Part shown: one piece after another, positions 1 through 11,355 of the stretch
Layout: each line of letters begins with the position of its first letter
How positions within the stretch are numbered: position 1 is the first letter of the stretch
Notes under the pieces: generated by a model
What the model was told of the DNA's origin: nothing
What the model saw: the letters and a program-made list of their open reading frames with translations, nothing else
Database searches by the model: none
DNA from: Temnothorax longispinosus
Lineage: Eukaryota > Arthropoda > Insecta > Hymenoptera > Formicidae
Direction: 5' to 3'
DNA length: 64,000 bases
NCBI RefSeq assembly: GCF_030848805.1
Contig: NW_027270121.1
Span: 124,001-188,000, forward strand
Translations under genes and position numbers: made by a program

Positions 1-156
1 CCACCTGTCGCTCCTGTCGCCTCCTACAAAATCTAACCAGAGAAAACAATTAGTTAACGCAATTAGCCCTCCCGTACTCGAGTCGAGGCGCCATCCCCGA
101 CCTTCCCCTCGGTTGAGCTACCGTCTGGGCGGAGGACGCGACAATGTCACGTCACA
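1..156. mobile_element. Right end of an LTR-like element
   Basis: GC-rich sequence ends abruptly at 156 with CACGTCACA and is followed by an AT microsatellite. The terminal ACGTCACA is the reverse complement of TGTGACGT, which opens the GC-rich block at 62321. The TG...CA form fits an LTR end, but the other end of this copy lies outside the window. No coding frame is visible. Membership in one family with 62321-64000 is an inference from eight terminal bases only. Confidence 0.4.
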
Positions 157-249
157 ATATATATAATATATATATATATATATAAAGTCGTGCGAATCAG
201 ATGTATGTATGTGAAATGAAAAAAAATTATACATATTTTTTCTCCCCAG
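157..249. repeat. AT microsatellite and leader before polymerase B
   Basis: An (AT)n run occupies about 157-184. AT-rich sequence follows and ends in a pyrimidine tract plus CAG at 247-249, which looks like a splice acceptor just before the first polymerase codons. No gene is visible in it. Confidence 0.5.
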
Positions 250-1357
250 ATGCCTACACTACTTTCACTCGAGCGAGAAATTATCCGCTCACAGCGTCGA
301 TTGCAAAAAAATGAACGACTGCGCTATTGTTCTCCTGAACGACGACAACAAGTGGCTGTTTTTTTCGCAATTACAGTAAAAAGGAGCGACTTCCCTTCGT
401 GGTGTATGCCGATCTGGAATGCGTGTTGGAGAGAGAGAAGATAAACGAGGATGGCTTCAAGAGTTACGCCTATCAGCATCACAAAGCGTTCAGCGTGGGA
501 TACTATCTGTGCAGCGCGTACGAAGAGATCGCACCCGCGTACAGATTTCGTCGCGGCGGGGACTGCGTGTCGTGGTTCGTCAACGAACTCAACGGTATCG
601 CGCATCGCGCGAAGAAGATACTTTCGACGAGCGTGACCATGGCGGAGCTCAAACCGGACGAGATAAAAAATTTTTAGAGCGCGACAAACTGTCACATATG
701 CGAGAGACCGTTCGAACCGAAGGACGGTCGACGCGTGCGCGATCACTGTCACTTGACCGGACGTTACAGAGGTCGCATTCGCGCCGTAATGTAAATTACA
801 GAGACTCCGTACGTTATTCCCGTTTTCTTTCACAATTTGTCCGGATACGACGCTCATTTTATTATCAAGGGTACAGCTAATAGCTTCGAGGGTAGCATCG
901 ATTTATTACCGCTCACTAAAGAGAGGTACATATCGTTCACGAAGAATGTGAGTGGGACGTTGTCGCGCGGTGGAAACTGCGTGAAGTTGCGATTCGTGGA
1001 TTCGTTCAAATTTCTCAGCGCCAGTCTAGAGAAATTGGCGTCGTATCTCGATAGGAACAAGCTGAGAATCACGCGTTTGGGATTTCCGGAACTGAGCAAA
1101 AGCGATTTCGACCTGCTCACCCGTAAAGGCGTATTTCCGTATGAGTACGTTGACGATTTCGATAAGTTGCTGGTGACGGAATTACCGCCGCGAGAGGCCT
1201 TTTATAGTTCGTTGACCGGCGATACCGTGACCGATAGCGAATACGAGCACGCGTGGAACGTCTGGCTTTGTTTTCGCGTGGAAAATCTCGGCGAGTACAG
1301 CGATCTGTATCTTAAAACGGACGTGCTTCTCCTGGCGGATATCTTCGAAAATTTTCG
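250..1357 (+). pseudogene. Maverick DNA polymerase B, N-terminal half (broken)
   Basis: This is the exonuclease-side half of a protein-primed family B DNA polymerase, which replicates Maverick/Polinton DNA. Homology is spread over three frames. The first stretch (250-400) leads to an exonuclease-like VYADLEC motif near 400-420. A stop occurs at about 677. A CHICERPF...DHCHLTG zinc-binding stretch follows near 690-770 in another frame. The frame from 837 holds YLKTDVLLLADIFENF before the Gypsy insertion at 1358. There are at least three frame changes or stops, so it cannot make a full polymerase. The other half is at 9906-11355. Confidence 0.85.
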
Positions 1358-1772
1358 TGTTAGCCGTTTTGTCGGCTAAAAGGGATCGGGCTCCGTTCGC
1401 GATATGAAGGATGAAGGAAGGCGTTATATTGAACCACTTTAATAAATTGAGTTGCCTTACACGAGTGTCCTTATTACAAGTTCCACTTCGCGTTTCGTTT
1501 ATAGATAACTCGCAGGTGACTCGACGCGACAGCTTGATGGTTTCAGACCGACTGCCTAATCGCTCGATTCGGCGGTCTTATATTGGTTTCCCGTTGCTAC
1601 CTCGGGATCGCCCGCGGTAGCATTAACCTGTGTGGTCAGCGCTCCGCGCTGACCTTCGCGTCAGCGATATCGGTCCTCGATGGACCTTTGGTCTTGACGA
1701 TTTTAGTCGCTAGGGTCGAATTTCCCTGACACTTGGCAATTCGGTTGCCAAGTGCGTTGTGCGCTCACAACA
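1358..1772 (-). repeat. 3' LTR of Gypsy copy A
   Basis: This 415-bp repeat looks identical to 9491-9905. On the plus strand it starts TGTTAGCC and ends CTCACAACA. It contains a hairpin-like stretch (GGTCAGCGCTCCGCGCTGACC) and a second inverted pair near 1732-1752. The short open frame inside both copies has no recognisable product. Confidence 0.95.
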
Positions 1773-1790
1773 TCCCTCCCCCCGCGGAAA
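1773..1790 (-). other. Polypurine tract of Gypsy copy A
   Basis: On the minus strand a GCGGGGGGAGGGA run abuts the 3' LTR. This is the position and composition expected for the plus-strand primer. The other Gypsy copy has a near-identical tract at 40815-40825. Confidence 0.8.
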
Positions 1791-1900
1791 AAGAAAAACG
1801 TAGTTTTTCGTTTATTTATGTGTGTTTTCTTTTCCCTTGAGGGGTTACAATCTAGGTGTCTTATGCTATTTTACATGATTGTTTTTGTATTATAAATTTT

Positions 1901-3601
1901 TTAGTGGTCCCTTCTTTTCTTTATTACATAGATGATTACAGCTATGATACTTATTACTATTACAATTGTGACTGTGGAGCCTACGGGATATATAATATTT
2001 TTATTCGTGAAAATGTTCGGTTGGTTATTTTCCATTTCCTTTTTGATTTCTTCCAGATTCAAGCTTAATTTTATTAATTCTGTCGGATCTTTGATTATTG
2101 GTTCCAAATTTATTTCCTTATCGGATTCTATTCTATTGCTTATTGTTATGCTTTTTCTATTGTGTCTGTTACATTAAATTCAGGTAAATACATTTTTACA
2201 TTTTTATTATACACTCGGTTTTTGGTCTCTAAATATATATCTGGTGTAGTTAATTTACAACTGTTGCGTAATGTGATTTTTCCGGTTTTCTCTAGTTTTA
2301 CTTTATTTTCTGGCAATTCTTTGCATTGAATTATTATGTCGATTGTTTTTGGAGTGGAAAATAACCATGTCTGGGGTTCTGATACTGCAATCCAGAGTGT
2401 TACATTTGAGATTATGTGACGCTGTTTTCGGTTTTCTATATATCTCGACGTTTTTACGAAGAGTTGTATTTCAGTCGGCGCATTCGCAGTTATAAAGTAG
2501 ACAGGGAGATTTTGAGCGCAAGTGAATTTGGTATTATCTCGCGTACATTCATTTAAATCGCTTTCTTTTAAAATTATATAATTGTGATTTTCTCGATTTA
2601 TTCCTAGTAGGGTATGAGAGGGTTCTAGGAGTGTGAAAACATTATGGTCATTGTGTATCGGTACAGGAGTGATTTTTATAATTTCGTATGTTGGGTACGC
2701 TATCAATGGGAATACGAGAATAGTATATATGTTCGAGTTATCATAATACGCGTTTACATTTAGATATTTTTGGATAGAATTCCAGTTTTCGGCTTGTATT
2801 TTGAATGGAAAATTCAATCTCCTGTCTATGTGTGAGGTCGCTTCTCTTAGTTCTATGATTATTTTTTCGATCGGGAGCACGCGCGTTAATAAAATATTGT
2901 GATTTGCGTGAGTCAGATAGTCTGTAATGTCGTTTATGTCTGTCGTGAGGTCATTCAAAATAGCGTTTAATACTAATAGTTGTTCGTCTAGTCCCTCTCT
3001 GTACATAAGCTGTTCTTCTAGTTTTCTTGTAACGTTAGCCATTAAATTTTCGTTATATGACAGTGTTTGTTCTAGTTTCTCAATATGACCTATTGTAGCA
3101 TTAATGATTTTCAATTGATTTTTTGCCGCGTGTTGCAATGTTTGTTGTTGATTATTTAGCAACTGTATTTGCTCATTTATGATTTTTGCGTCTTCAGCGT
3201 CCATGGTGCCAAATAACGTTTTACTTATTTGGCCTACAGCGTCGATCAGGCCTCGTTTACTTAGGGGTGATCGGTAAATGGTTTGTAGTTGCTCTAGGTT
3301 GCGTGTCATTTTACTATTTTCTCGCCTAATAGTTTGGAGCGTGATTTGGCATGTGTTTTTGGTGCTTCTGATGGCATGGTTGCAGATTTCTTCGATGCGT
3401 GCTAGGTTTTCCTGAAGTTGTTGATATCTTATGTTTAATGCTGTTACGTCTATGCGTATTGCCATTTTCCATGTTGCTTTCGTTTGCTGGAGTTGTCCGA
3501 TTTTCTCGTAATATATGCCGGGTTCGGCAGTGAACGCTGTCATCTCGTATGGTAACGGCTCTGACGTCATTTCCCTTGCAAGGTGTAGGGTGATAGCTAG
3601 C
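1901..3601 (-). pseudogene. env: Envelope (baculovirus F-like) protein of Gypsy copy A, frameshifted
   Basis: This is an envelope-type glycoprotein as found in insect errantiviruses. A basic cleavage-like site (SKRG) precedes a GLIDAVGQISKTLFG stretch resembling the F-protein fusion peptide, followed by heptad-like sequence over about 150 residues. The main frame runs 3570 to 2146 (474 codons). The stem and transmembrane segment (TIVIVISIIAVIIYVI, then basic KKRR) lies in another frame at 2107-1901, so a frameshift near 2110-2150 separates the anchor from the ectodomain. A splice acceptor (TTACAG) ends at 3602, and the open frame continues up to it, which suggests the signal peptide comes from a spliced leader. 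That last point is inference. Confidence 0.82.
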
Positions 3602-3773
3602 CTGTAATATGAATATGTTCCTGGGGGTATTCTATTTATCTTTTATTTTATGCTGACTTTATCTGTCAGCAAGTGTCATTTCTTTTGAGTAGCGCATTTT
3701 TGCGTTAGTCTACTGCTAGCCTCCAAGCGGTTCTTTACGGTTAATGTGCTTTGAGTGCCAAAAAAAAGGAAAA

Positions 3774-4013
3774 ATGCGTTGCTTTAGATGTAACCGATTT
3801 TTCGCGCCATCCACGTGTGATGCGTGTTTGCGCACCTACTAGTTGCGGGTGGCTCGAGCTCCCCGCGCACAGGTTGCAGAGCCTGAATCGCCTGACTCGC
3901 TGCCTCCCTCGTACGAGGAGGCAGTTCGGGCTGATATCCTCCCCCTGAGGATTACCGTGGATGTGGCCACAGGGGGGAGAGAAGTCTCCGTCGTGCGACG
4001 TGGTGACCTTTAG
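3774..4013 (+). pseudogene. Opposite-strand zinc-ribbon/PPxY small gene (copy A, one stop)
   Basis: A 79-codon frame lies on the strand opposite gag-pol-env, between the ends of pol and env. It starts MRCFRCNRFF and has CxxC-x8-CxxC (Cys3, 6, 15, 18), a PPSY motif (LPPSYEEAV) and an ATGGREVSVVRR tail. An in-frame TAG at 3840-3842 falls where the homologue at 38214-38483 has Trp23; the frame is otherwise open. A splice-donor-like AGGTGAGT overlaps the terminal TAG. Function is unknown. A small zinc-binding adaptor is an inference from the cysteines and PPxY motif. Confidence 0.65.
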
Positions 4014-4102
4014 GTGAGTACTGTTAGTTTTCTTCTCTTTTCTTTTTCCCCCCTTTTTTTGCTTTTTTTTTTTTTTGCTTTTGCTTTAATGTGAGTGCTT
4101 TT

Positions 4103-7100
4103 TTATTCCTCTACTAACGCTTTCAATCGGTTCGCGTGAACGCGTAGCGTCTTTCGTTTAATTTTAATCGTGTAATTTACATTGTCGTGTTTTTCTAAAA
4201 TAATATATGGTCCCACCCATTGCGAGTCGAGCTTCTTTGAGCGGCCTCGTCGTATCGTTTCGTCATAAAGTAGTACTTTATCGCCTACTTTGAAGGTTGC
4301 CTTCTTGCTTTTTTTATCAAATTGTAGTTTCGATTTCGCTTTTTCGTCCTTCGTATTTTCTCTCGCGATTTGATTCGCTGCGCGGATTCGCTCTCGTAGT
4401 TCTTTTGCGTAATCCTCGTATGAGTATGTTAATTTCGGCGGTTTTGTTAGGGCCGTCGGTAGGTCAGGTCGGTGCCCGTAGACCAATTCGAAAGGCGTGA
4501 AGCCTGTAGTAGAGTGTGGTGTCGTATTGTATGTAAACATCGCATAAGGAAGCCATTCGTCCCAGTCAGTTTGATCTTGATTTATATAATGTCTCAAGTA
4601 TTCGGCGAGAGTACGATGCGATCTCTCTAGTGCCCCATTACTCTCAGGGTGATACGCCGTTGTTTGAATCTTCTCGATTTTCAATAATTTGCACGTATTT
4701 TTGAACATTTCGCTTGTAAAGTTCGTGCCCTGATCCGTGAGAATTTTCTCCGGAATTCCGTGTTCTAACACGATTTTTGTTACGAATTCTTTGGCGATGG
4801 TTCTGGCTTCCTGATTTTCGATCGGTATCGCCTTACTAAATTTCGTTAAATTATCCTGAAACGTCAGAATATATTTATTTCCTTGATTTGTAACTGTTAA
4901 CGGACCGACGATGTCGAGAGCGCATTTTTCAAATGGTCGTTCCGGCGTGTCCGTGATGACCATTGGCATCTTCGTTTTTCTGCTTAATTTATTTTTTTGG
5001 CAGTATTCGCATCTGCCGATGTAAGTCTCGACATCCTTTGTTATACCTTTCCAATCGTGTTGCAATCGGATTCGGTCTAAAGTGCGTGTGACTCCTTGGT
5101 GCCCTCCGATAGGCGAGTCGTGATACTCGTATAGTATCTGTTTCTTTTCCTCCTCCGAGTATTCTCGGGGCGCATCTTCTTCTTCTTGCTGTATCGTATG
5201 CACAGCTGACGCCTCTGTTATCGGGTTACGGCTCAATGCGTCGGCGTTTAGGTTGCTCTTCTCTGCCTTGTGTATGATTTCGTAATCATACTCCTCTAAT
5301 TTAAGCCTCCATCTAATTAATCTTGAACCGGGGTCGGTAACATTGAATAACCAGATCAATGGTTTGTGATCGGTTATTATTTTAAATCTAACGCCATAAA
5401 GATAGGGGCGAAAATGCTTGACTGCCCACACGATGGCTAGCAGTTCTTTCTCCGTCGTATTATAATTCTGTTCCGCTTTGCATAATACGCGGCTGGCGTA
5501 CGCTATCGGTCGGTCTTGGCCGACTACTCCCTGTGAGAGGATAGCTCCTATTGCGAAATCTGACGCGTCTGTCGTCACTATAAATTCTTTATTGAAGTCG
5601 GGATAATTTAACACCGGCGCGGTTATTAATTTTTCCTTTAATAATTCAAACGCGTTTTGCTGCTCTATTGACCAAATAAATTTTTCTCTTTTCCTAGTGA
5701 GCTTGGTCAGTGGCTTGGCTAGTTTCGAAAAATTTTTGGTAGTACCCGGCTAGGCCTATGAACGACTGAATGTCTTTCAGTTTTTTAGGAGTCGGAAACT
5801 CCTTGACAGCTATTAGTTTCGACGGGTCCGGTGAGATTCCTTTTTCCGAAATCACGTGACCCAGGTACACGACTTCCTTTCGTAGGAACGCGCATTTACT
5901 CGGTTTTAACTTTAGATTGTATTTTCGGAGCCTGAGTAGCACGGCTATTATTCTTCTGATATGTTCCGTTAGCGTCGCCCCGTATATGACGATGTCGTCG
6001 ATATACACGAAACATCTCAGCCCTAGCAGGCCGGCCAGCACCGCGTACATTAGCCGCTGAAATGCTGCCGGTGCGTTTTTCAGACCAAAAGGCATGCGAT
6101 TAAATTCAAAGTGCCCATCCGGAGTGGAGAAGGCTGTTTTGCCTTTGTGGTCTTTATGCATGGGGATTTGGTGATACCCCGAGGCCAAATCTAAAACGGT
6201 AAAATATTTCGCGTTACCTAATTGGTCTAATATGTCGGTTATGTTCGGCATGGGGAAAGAATCTCCCATGGTGAGATCATTCATTTTCCGAAAATCAATA
6301 ACCACGCGAAATTGCACTTTTCCGGATGCGTCCGGTTTTTTAAGAACGACTATTATCGGTGCGTTCCAGTGACTCGTGCTCGGGCTGATTATGCCGTCTT
6401 CGAGCATCTTTTCTATTTGCTTTTTCACTTCGGCCTTATGCTTCTCGGGTAACCGATATGGTTTCACATTCACGGGCGCGCTACCTGGCCGGATATTTAT
6501 CTCGTGCTCTATTGCGGTAGTCGCGCTTAAATGGTCGCCGTCTATATAGAACACATCAAAGTAATCATCGCAAATTTGTTCTACGGCTGCTCGCTCTTCG
6601 GCGTTCAAGTGATCGAGCTGTACTTGCTCGCGTACTTTCTTTTGTCGTTCGGCGATGGTCTCGCGCTCGTCGCTCGAGCGTAACGAGAGAACGTCCGCGG
6701 TGTCGGGCGGCGGCAGGTCTTCTAAAGTTACATGTGGAGTGAGTATCTCCACGGGCTTGTCCGTCACATTCAATACGCTAATCGGACATTTAAATTCGAC
6801 GGGCTGCACTAGGCAATGCCCGATAAAGACCCCTGGGGCGGGTTCGCCGCTCCGCACAATGCCGACACGATTATGATCGGTGACGGCTTCCACGATTGTT
6901 TCGCTATGTGGCGGAAGTTTTACCTTGCGAAAAGGTCGGAGCTTAAAGGAAGCTGAGCCGATTTTTAATCGCTTTTTCGAATTTGAAATATCTGCTTTGT
7001 GTTTTGAGAGGAAGTCGTTTCCTAAAATGCCTTCGTACTCAATGGGAAAATTGTCTTTCACCACGTACATCGTGTGGCGAATTTTTTTATCTCCGAGATC

Positions 7101-7526
7101 CACAGTGGCTTTTATCTTCCCTATCGTGTGAATCTGGTGTCCGGTTACGCCGACTAGCGCTAACCGTTCTTCCTTCACCATCGCTTTCGCTTTCAAATTT
7201 CCCACTTTTATTAACGTGAGTGTTGCGCCTGAATCTAATAACAGGTCCATTTCTCCTTTCTCTGCCTCCTGTACGGGCAGCGTCACTAAGTCTAGCGGGC
7301 CTTCCTCGTGCTTCTTGCTTATCTGTGCAACACGATATGTCTCGGCGGCGCGCGCCTTATTCCTTTTAGGCTTCTCATCCTCCTCGCTGCTGCTGCGAGA
7401 GGATGTTTCCTCGCTAGATTCTTGTGTCCTTGTCTTTCTGACAGTACTCACGGGCGTTTTCTTAACTGCTTCCGTTTTCGTTCGGCGCGGTCGCTCGGGT
7501 TTTGGTCGCCCGTTAACGACCAGCAT
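4103..7526 (-). pseudogene. pol: Pol polyprotein of Gypsy copy A (one frameshift)
   Basis: Protease, reverse transcriptase, RNase H and integrase are in Gypsy order. The first frame (7526-5694) has the protease motif LLDSGATLTLIK and RT motifs VVIDFRKMND and VYIDDIVIYG. The second frame (5614-4103) has the RNase H tail (NADALSRNP), an integrase zinc finger (H...H...CEYCQK), the DDE core with TDQGTNF and ESNGALERSH, and a GPY/F-like end. A single-base change near 5735 separates the two frames. The start overlaps the end of gag by 79 nt in another frame, as expected for programmed frameshifting. Confidence 0.93.
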
Positions 7527-9088
7527 TCGTCGCGCTTATGCCCTGCCTTTTTACAATATGAACACTCTATCGTGTTAATGCCGCTAGGCTTCTCGGGTTT
7601 CGGCAACGCGTATCTGTTTGCTTGTCGGCCCGTACGGCAATCTCGCGCGTAATGACCGTTCTTTCCGCACTTGTGACATTGTCCTACGGTATTTCCCGCG
7701 CCTCGCGTATTCGCGGCGGGGTATTTATTTTTTGCCGTTGCTTGCGCGCTCCGCGGGGAGGGGCCTCTAACCTTTTCCTCCGCGCTGGCGCCGGTTATTG
7801 CTTCTTGCAAACTTGCGTATCGCTGCGCTCTTACTAACAGCTTTATATCGTCGTGCAATCCGATCTGAAAATTATGCAGCGCTTGAGTTTTTATGTTTTC
7901 AAGGATGGCCTTCTGCTGTTCCTGCGTGTGGCCTTTACCCTCTTCCATTGCTTCATACAATTCGCGCGCTAATTTCTCGACGCGCCTACCGAATTCTTGT
8001 GCGCTTTCGCCGGGCTTTTGCGCTAGCGAATTAAATTCCAGCTGCAAGTGCGTCGTGCAGCGTTTTCCTAAATATTCTGTCTCGAGTTCGCGCTTTAATT
8101 GATCAAAATCGCGGATATCGCGCGTGTCGAAATCTGTCATAGCCTTCCCTTTAAATTTCGTACAAAGAATAGCTTCGAGTAGCATTGACTCGTTGGTCGG
8201 CTGTATATTTTTCATAGCATACGTGCTAGCGTTTATGAACTCTCGGACGCGTTCTCGCGTGTCGGAATCGTATGTGGCGGATTCCATCCGGCCTACGCGA
8301 TTCTGCAATTCGCGAAAAGCGCGAAGGAGTTCGGCTGATCGGTCGAATTCCGTAGCCTCGATGCGGTCCATGCGTTCTTGCATGTCGCGTATTAGATTAA
8401 TTAAATCAGTAATTACGGCGTCCGGGGCTCTCAACTCGGATCGCGTCGGCTCTGGGGCCTGAGATCGCCTGGCGGGCGGTCCATTTTGCGCCGTTTCGGT
8501 GACGGCTTGTTCGGACACTCTAGATGGGTCCGGATTTTCCTCGCGGTTCTCTCGGCTTGGAGTCGCGTTTCTCGTCTGACTCATTTTGAGAGCTTTAGGC
8601 GTATAGTCCTCCTCGTTAGGGTCAAATACGTCGGTGTCGTATGAGGTGAGGGAAAATTCTCCTCGTTGTGACACGTGGCTCGGCGTGACGTCGGAGACGT
8701 CTGTCAGTGAGTCTGTCGGAGTCGGTCGCTCTGTATTATTATCGCGGTGTTCGCGTTCGCCTGTTACGCTTACGTCTACTTCGTCGAACGGAAACTCGCG
8801 TTCTATGACAACGTTCGGAGATAGTACGGGCGTCTCTTCCTCGGCAAAACGCGAATCTAAATTTTGTCGAACTCGGTCTAATCCGTCTTGCTCAGCGGGC
8901 CGGTCTAACCCTTCGCTTTCAGCGGGCCGGTTCACCCCTTCGCTTTCAGCGGGCCGGTTTAACCCTTCGCTTTCGGATCGCGTCGCACTCACCGGGTTAG
9001 CTAGATTACGCGAAGCGCGGTGCGCGGACTCGCTATGGACGAACGACGCTTGTCGGACGGGCGTTTGTCGGTTCGGGTCGTCCGACAT
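7448..9088 (-). CDS. gag: Gag of Gypsy copy A
   Basis: A 546-codon open frame encodes the structural protein. An acidic, low-complexity N-terminal third includes a short repeat (ESEG[LV][ND]RPA, three to four times). A capsid-like helical region follows (CTKFKGKAMTDFDTRDI, then LEKLAREL-type helices). Two CCHC zinc knuckles end it: CHKCGKNGHYARDC and CSYCKKAGHKRDEC. It is collinear with 35543-37400 in the other Gypsy copy. No stop is seen. Confidence 0.92.
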   Translation of the reverse strand: MSDDPNRQTPVRQASFVHSESAHRASRNLANPVSATRSESEGLNRPAESEGVNRPAESEGLDRPAEQDGLDRVRQNLDSRFAEEETPVLSPNVVIEREFPFDEVDVSVTGEREHRDNNTERPTPTDSLTDVSDVTPSHVSQRGEFSLTSYDTDVFDPNEEDYTPKALKMSQTRNATPSRENREENPDPSRVSEQAVTETAQNGPPARRSQAPEPTRSELRAPDAVITDLINLIRDMQERMDRIEATEFDRSAELLRAFRELQNRVGRMESATYDSDTRERVREFINASTYAMKNIQPTNESMLLEAILCTKFKGKAMTDFDTRDIRDFDQLKRELETEYLGKRCTTHLQLEFNSLAQKPGESAQEFGRRVEKLARELYEAMEEGKGHTQEQQKAILENIKTQALHNFQIGLHDDIKLLVRAQRYASLQEAITGASAEEKVRGPSPRSAQATAKNKYPAANTRGAGNTVGQCHKCGKNGHYARDCRTGRQANRYALPKPEKPSGINTIECSYCKKAGHKRDECWSLTGDQNPSDRAERKRKQLRKRP

Positions 9089-9469
9089 CTACTTAGCGCT
9101 CGGGGATATAATAATTTTCGCACTTACAATATCGCCACGAATCGCATGTTGCCGTCCGTCTGCATCGCCTGGTCGTCGGGCCGCTTTGCTGCTTGGCTGC
9201 GTCCCTGTTGTCGCTGCGTCCCTGCCGCGCTGCTATGCTGCTTCGCTGTGTCCCTGCGTCGTCGCTCGGGCCGGTGATGCCGTGCGGTAGGTCGTGGCCG
9301 TCTCCGGTGTCACTTCTGCACTCGCGGCTGCTACCGTCTTTTTCGCTCGTGTCTTAGCTGGCTTTTCCTCTCCGGGATATGTTGCCGCCGTTCACTAATG
9401 TGCTCGTTTTGTTTCAGGCGTGTGAATGAGCTCAGAAGTCCGGTCCTCTTGCGCGAGTAGATGGAGCAG

Positions 9470-9487
9470 ATCCCACCGCTGCCACCA
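9470..9487 (-). other. Primer binding site (tRNA-Leu type)
   Basis: On the minus strand TGGTGGCAGCGGTGGGAT begins three bases after the 5' LTR. It is complementary to the 3' end of tRNA-Leu ending ...CCGCTGCCACCA (tRNA recalled from general knowledge). Copy E uses the same site. Confidence 0.8.
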
Positions 9488-9490
9488 ATT

Positions 9491-9905
9491 TGTTAGCCGT
9501 TTTGTCGGCTAAAAGGGATCGGGCTCCGTTCGCGATATGAAGGATGAAGGAAGGCGTTATATTGAACCACTTTAATAAATTGAGTTGCCTTACACGAGTG
9601 TCCTTATTACAAGTTCCACTTCGCGTTTCGTTTATAGATAACTCGCAGGTGACTCGACGCGACAGCTTGATGGTTTCAGACCGACTGCCTAATCGCTCGA
9701 TTCGGCGGTCTTATATTGGTTTCCCGTTGCTACCTCGGGATCGCCCGCGGTAGCATTAACCTGTGTGGTCAGCGCTCCGCGCTGACCTTCGCGTCAGCGA
9801 TATCGGTCCTCGATGGACCTTTGGTCTTGACGATTTTAGTCGCTAGGGTCGAATTTCCCTGACACTTGGCAATTCGGTTGCCAAGTGCGTTGTGCGCTCA
9901 CAACA
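9491..9905 (-). repeat. 5' LTR of Gypsy copy A
   Basis: This 415-bp partner of 1358-1772 has the same length and no difference seen by eye. It is followed by the target duplicate TTCG and then by the polymerase sequence that continues from 1357. Confidence 0.95.
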
Positions 9906-11355
9906 TTCGTGACACCTGTATCGAAACTTACAGACTGGATCCCGCGCATTACTACACTTTACCGGGATACACGTGGGACGCGATGCTGAAGTACACAAAG
10001 GTGTCATTCAAATTGCTCACCGATATCGACATGATAATGTTCGTGGAGCGCGGTATCCGCGGCGGTCTGAGTCAGTGCTCCAACAAGTACGGCGCGCCAA
10101 CAACAAATACATGCGATCGTGCGACTCTTCGCGACCGTCGACGTATCTCATGTACCTCGACGTGAACAATCTGTACGGCTGGGCGATGTGTGAACCGTTG
10201 CCGCACACGGAGTTTCAATGGGTCGACGACGCAGAGAGTCTCGACGTAATGTCTGTGACATTGGACTCCGCTATCGGTTACATCTTGGAGGTCGATCTTG
10301 CGTACCCGCGTGAACTCCACGACGCTCACGCTGACCTTCCGTTCTGCCCTATGCGCGATAAACCTCCCGAAAAACGGTGCGATAAACTTCTCGCCACTCT
10401 GTGCGATAAGTTGCGCTACGTGCTGCACTACCGTAATCTACAGCAATGCGTAAAACACGGATTGCGCGTCACGAAGATTCATCACGCGCTGCGATTCGCG
10501 CAATCTCCATGGCTTCGCGGATACATTGAGCTCAATACGGAATTAAGAACTCGCGCTAGCAACGATTTCGAGAGAGAGATGTACAAATTAATGAACAACG
10601 CGGTATTCGGCAAGACCATGGAAAACGTGCAAGATCATGTCGACGTGCGTCTCGTGACGTGTTGGGATGAGAGATACGGCGCGGAAGCGATAATCGCGAA
10701 ACCGAATTTTCACAGTCGAAGCGTCTTCGCGGAGGATCTGATGGCTGTCGAATTGCGCAGGCTCGAGGTGAGGTTGAACAAACCCATCTACGTCGGTATG
10801 AGCATTCTCGAGATATCCAAGACGCGCGTCTATGATTTTCATTACGACTACATGGTGCCCTTGTATCGCGAAAGATGTAAGATAATGTACACTGACACCA
10901 ACAGTCTCATATATTTTCTCGAGTGCGACGACGTGTACAAGAATATGAAACGCGACATTGCGAGATTCGACACGAGCGGCTACCCCGAGAACAACGCGTA
11001 CTGCATGCCGCGTGTCAACATGAAGGACGAGAACGACGGCGCTGTCATGACGGAATTCGTTGGACTGAGGGCGAAGATGTATGCCTTAAAGGTCGAGGGA
11101 AAGAGCGACACGAAGAAAATAAAGGGCGTTAAGAGAAACGTGGTTGCGAAAACGATAACGTTCAACGATTACATGCATTGCCTGAACGACGCGATACAGC
11201 AGTCTAGGCGTCAGTCGTGTATTCGTTTGACGTTACACAAGGTGTACACCGTGTCCGAGTTGAAGCTCGCTTTCAGTCCGTACGATGACAAGAGATACGT
11301 CGTTTTCGGCTCGTACGACACTCTACCGTGGGGGCATTACAAGATATTGTCGTGA
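9906..11355 (+). pseudogene. Maverick DNA polymerase B, C-terminal half (broken)
   Basis: This continues the polymerase cut at 1357. The frame from 9910 begins DTCIETYRLDP and shifts near 10085-10100 into the frame ending at 11355. Palm motifs are recognisable: LDVNNLYGWAM (motif A), KLMNNAVFGKTMEN (motif B) and YTDTNS (motif C). Motif C is normally DTDS, so the second catalytic aspartate is Asn here. The stop lies in a normal position, after HYKILS. Confidence 0.88.

Larger units (their letters stand above)
1358..9905 (-). mobile_element. Errantivirus-like Gypsy retrotransposon (copy A) inside polymerase B
   Basis: The element is 8548 bp and transcribed leftward. It has 415-bp LTRs with TG...CA ends, flanked by the 4-bp duplication TTCG (1354-1357 and 9906-9909). 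Order along its sense strand is 5' LTR, PBS, gag, pol, an opposite-strand small gene, env, polypurine tract, 3' LTR. The LTRs look identical by eye, which implies recent insertion, yet pol, env and the opposite-strand gene are each broken. It shares gag and protease sequence, primer site and the opposite-strand gene with the copy at 34556-41321. Confidence 0.93.

Noticed and set aside
1411..1620. 69-codon frame present in both Gypsy copy A LTRs
   Set aside because: It recurs only because the LTRs are duplicates. No family similarity or start context.
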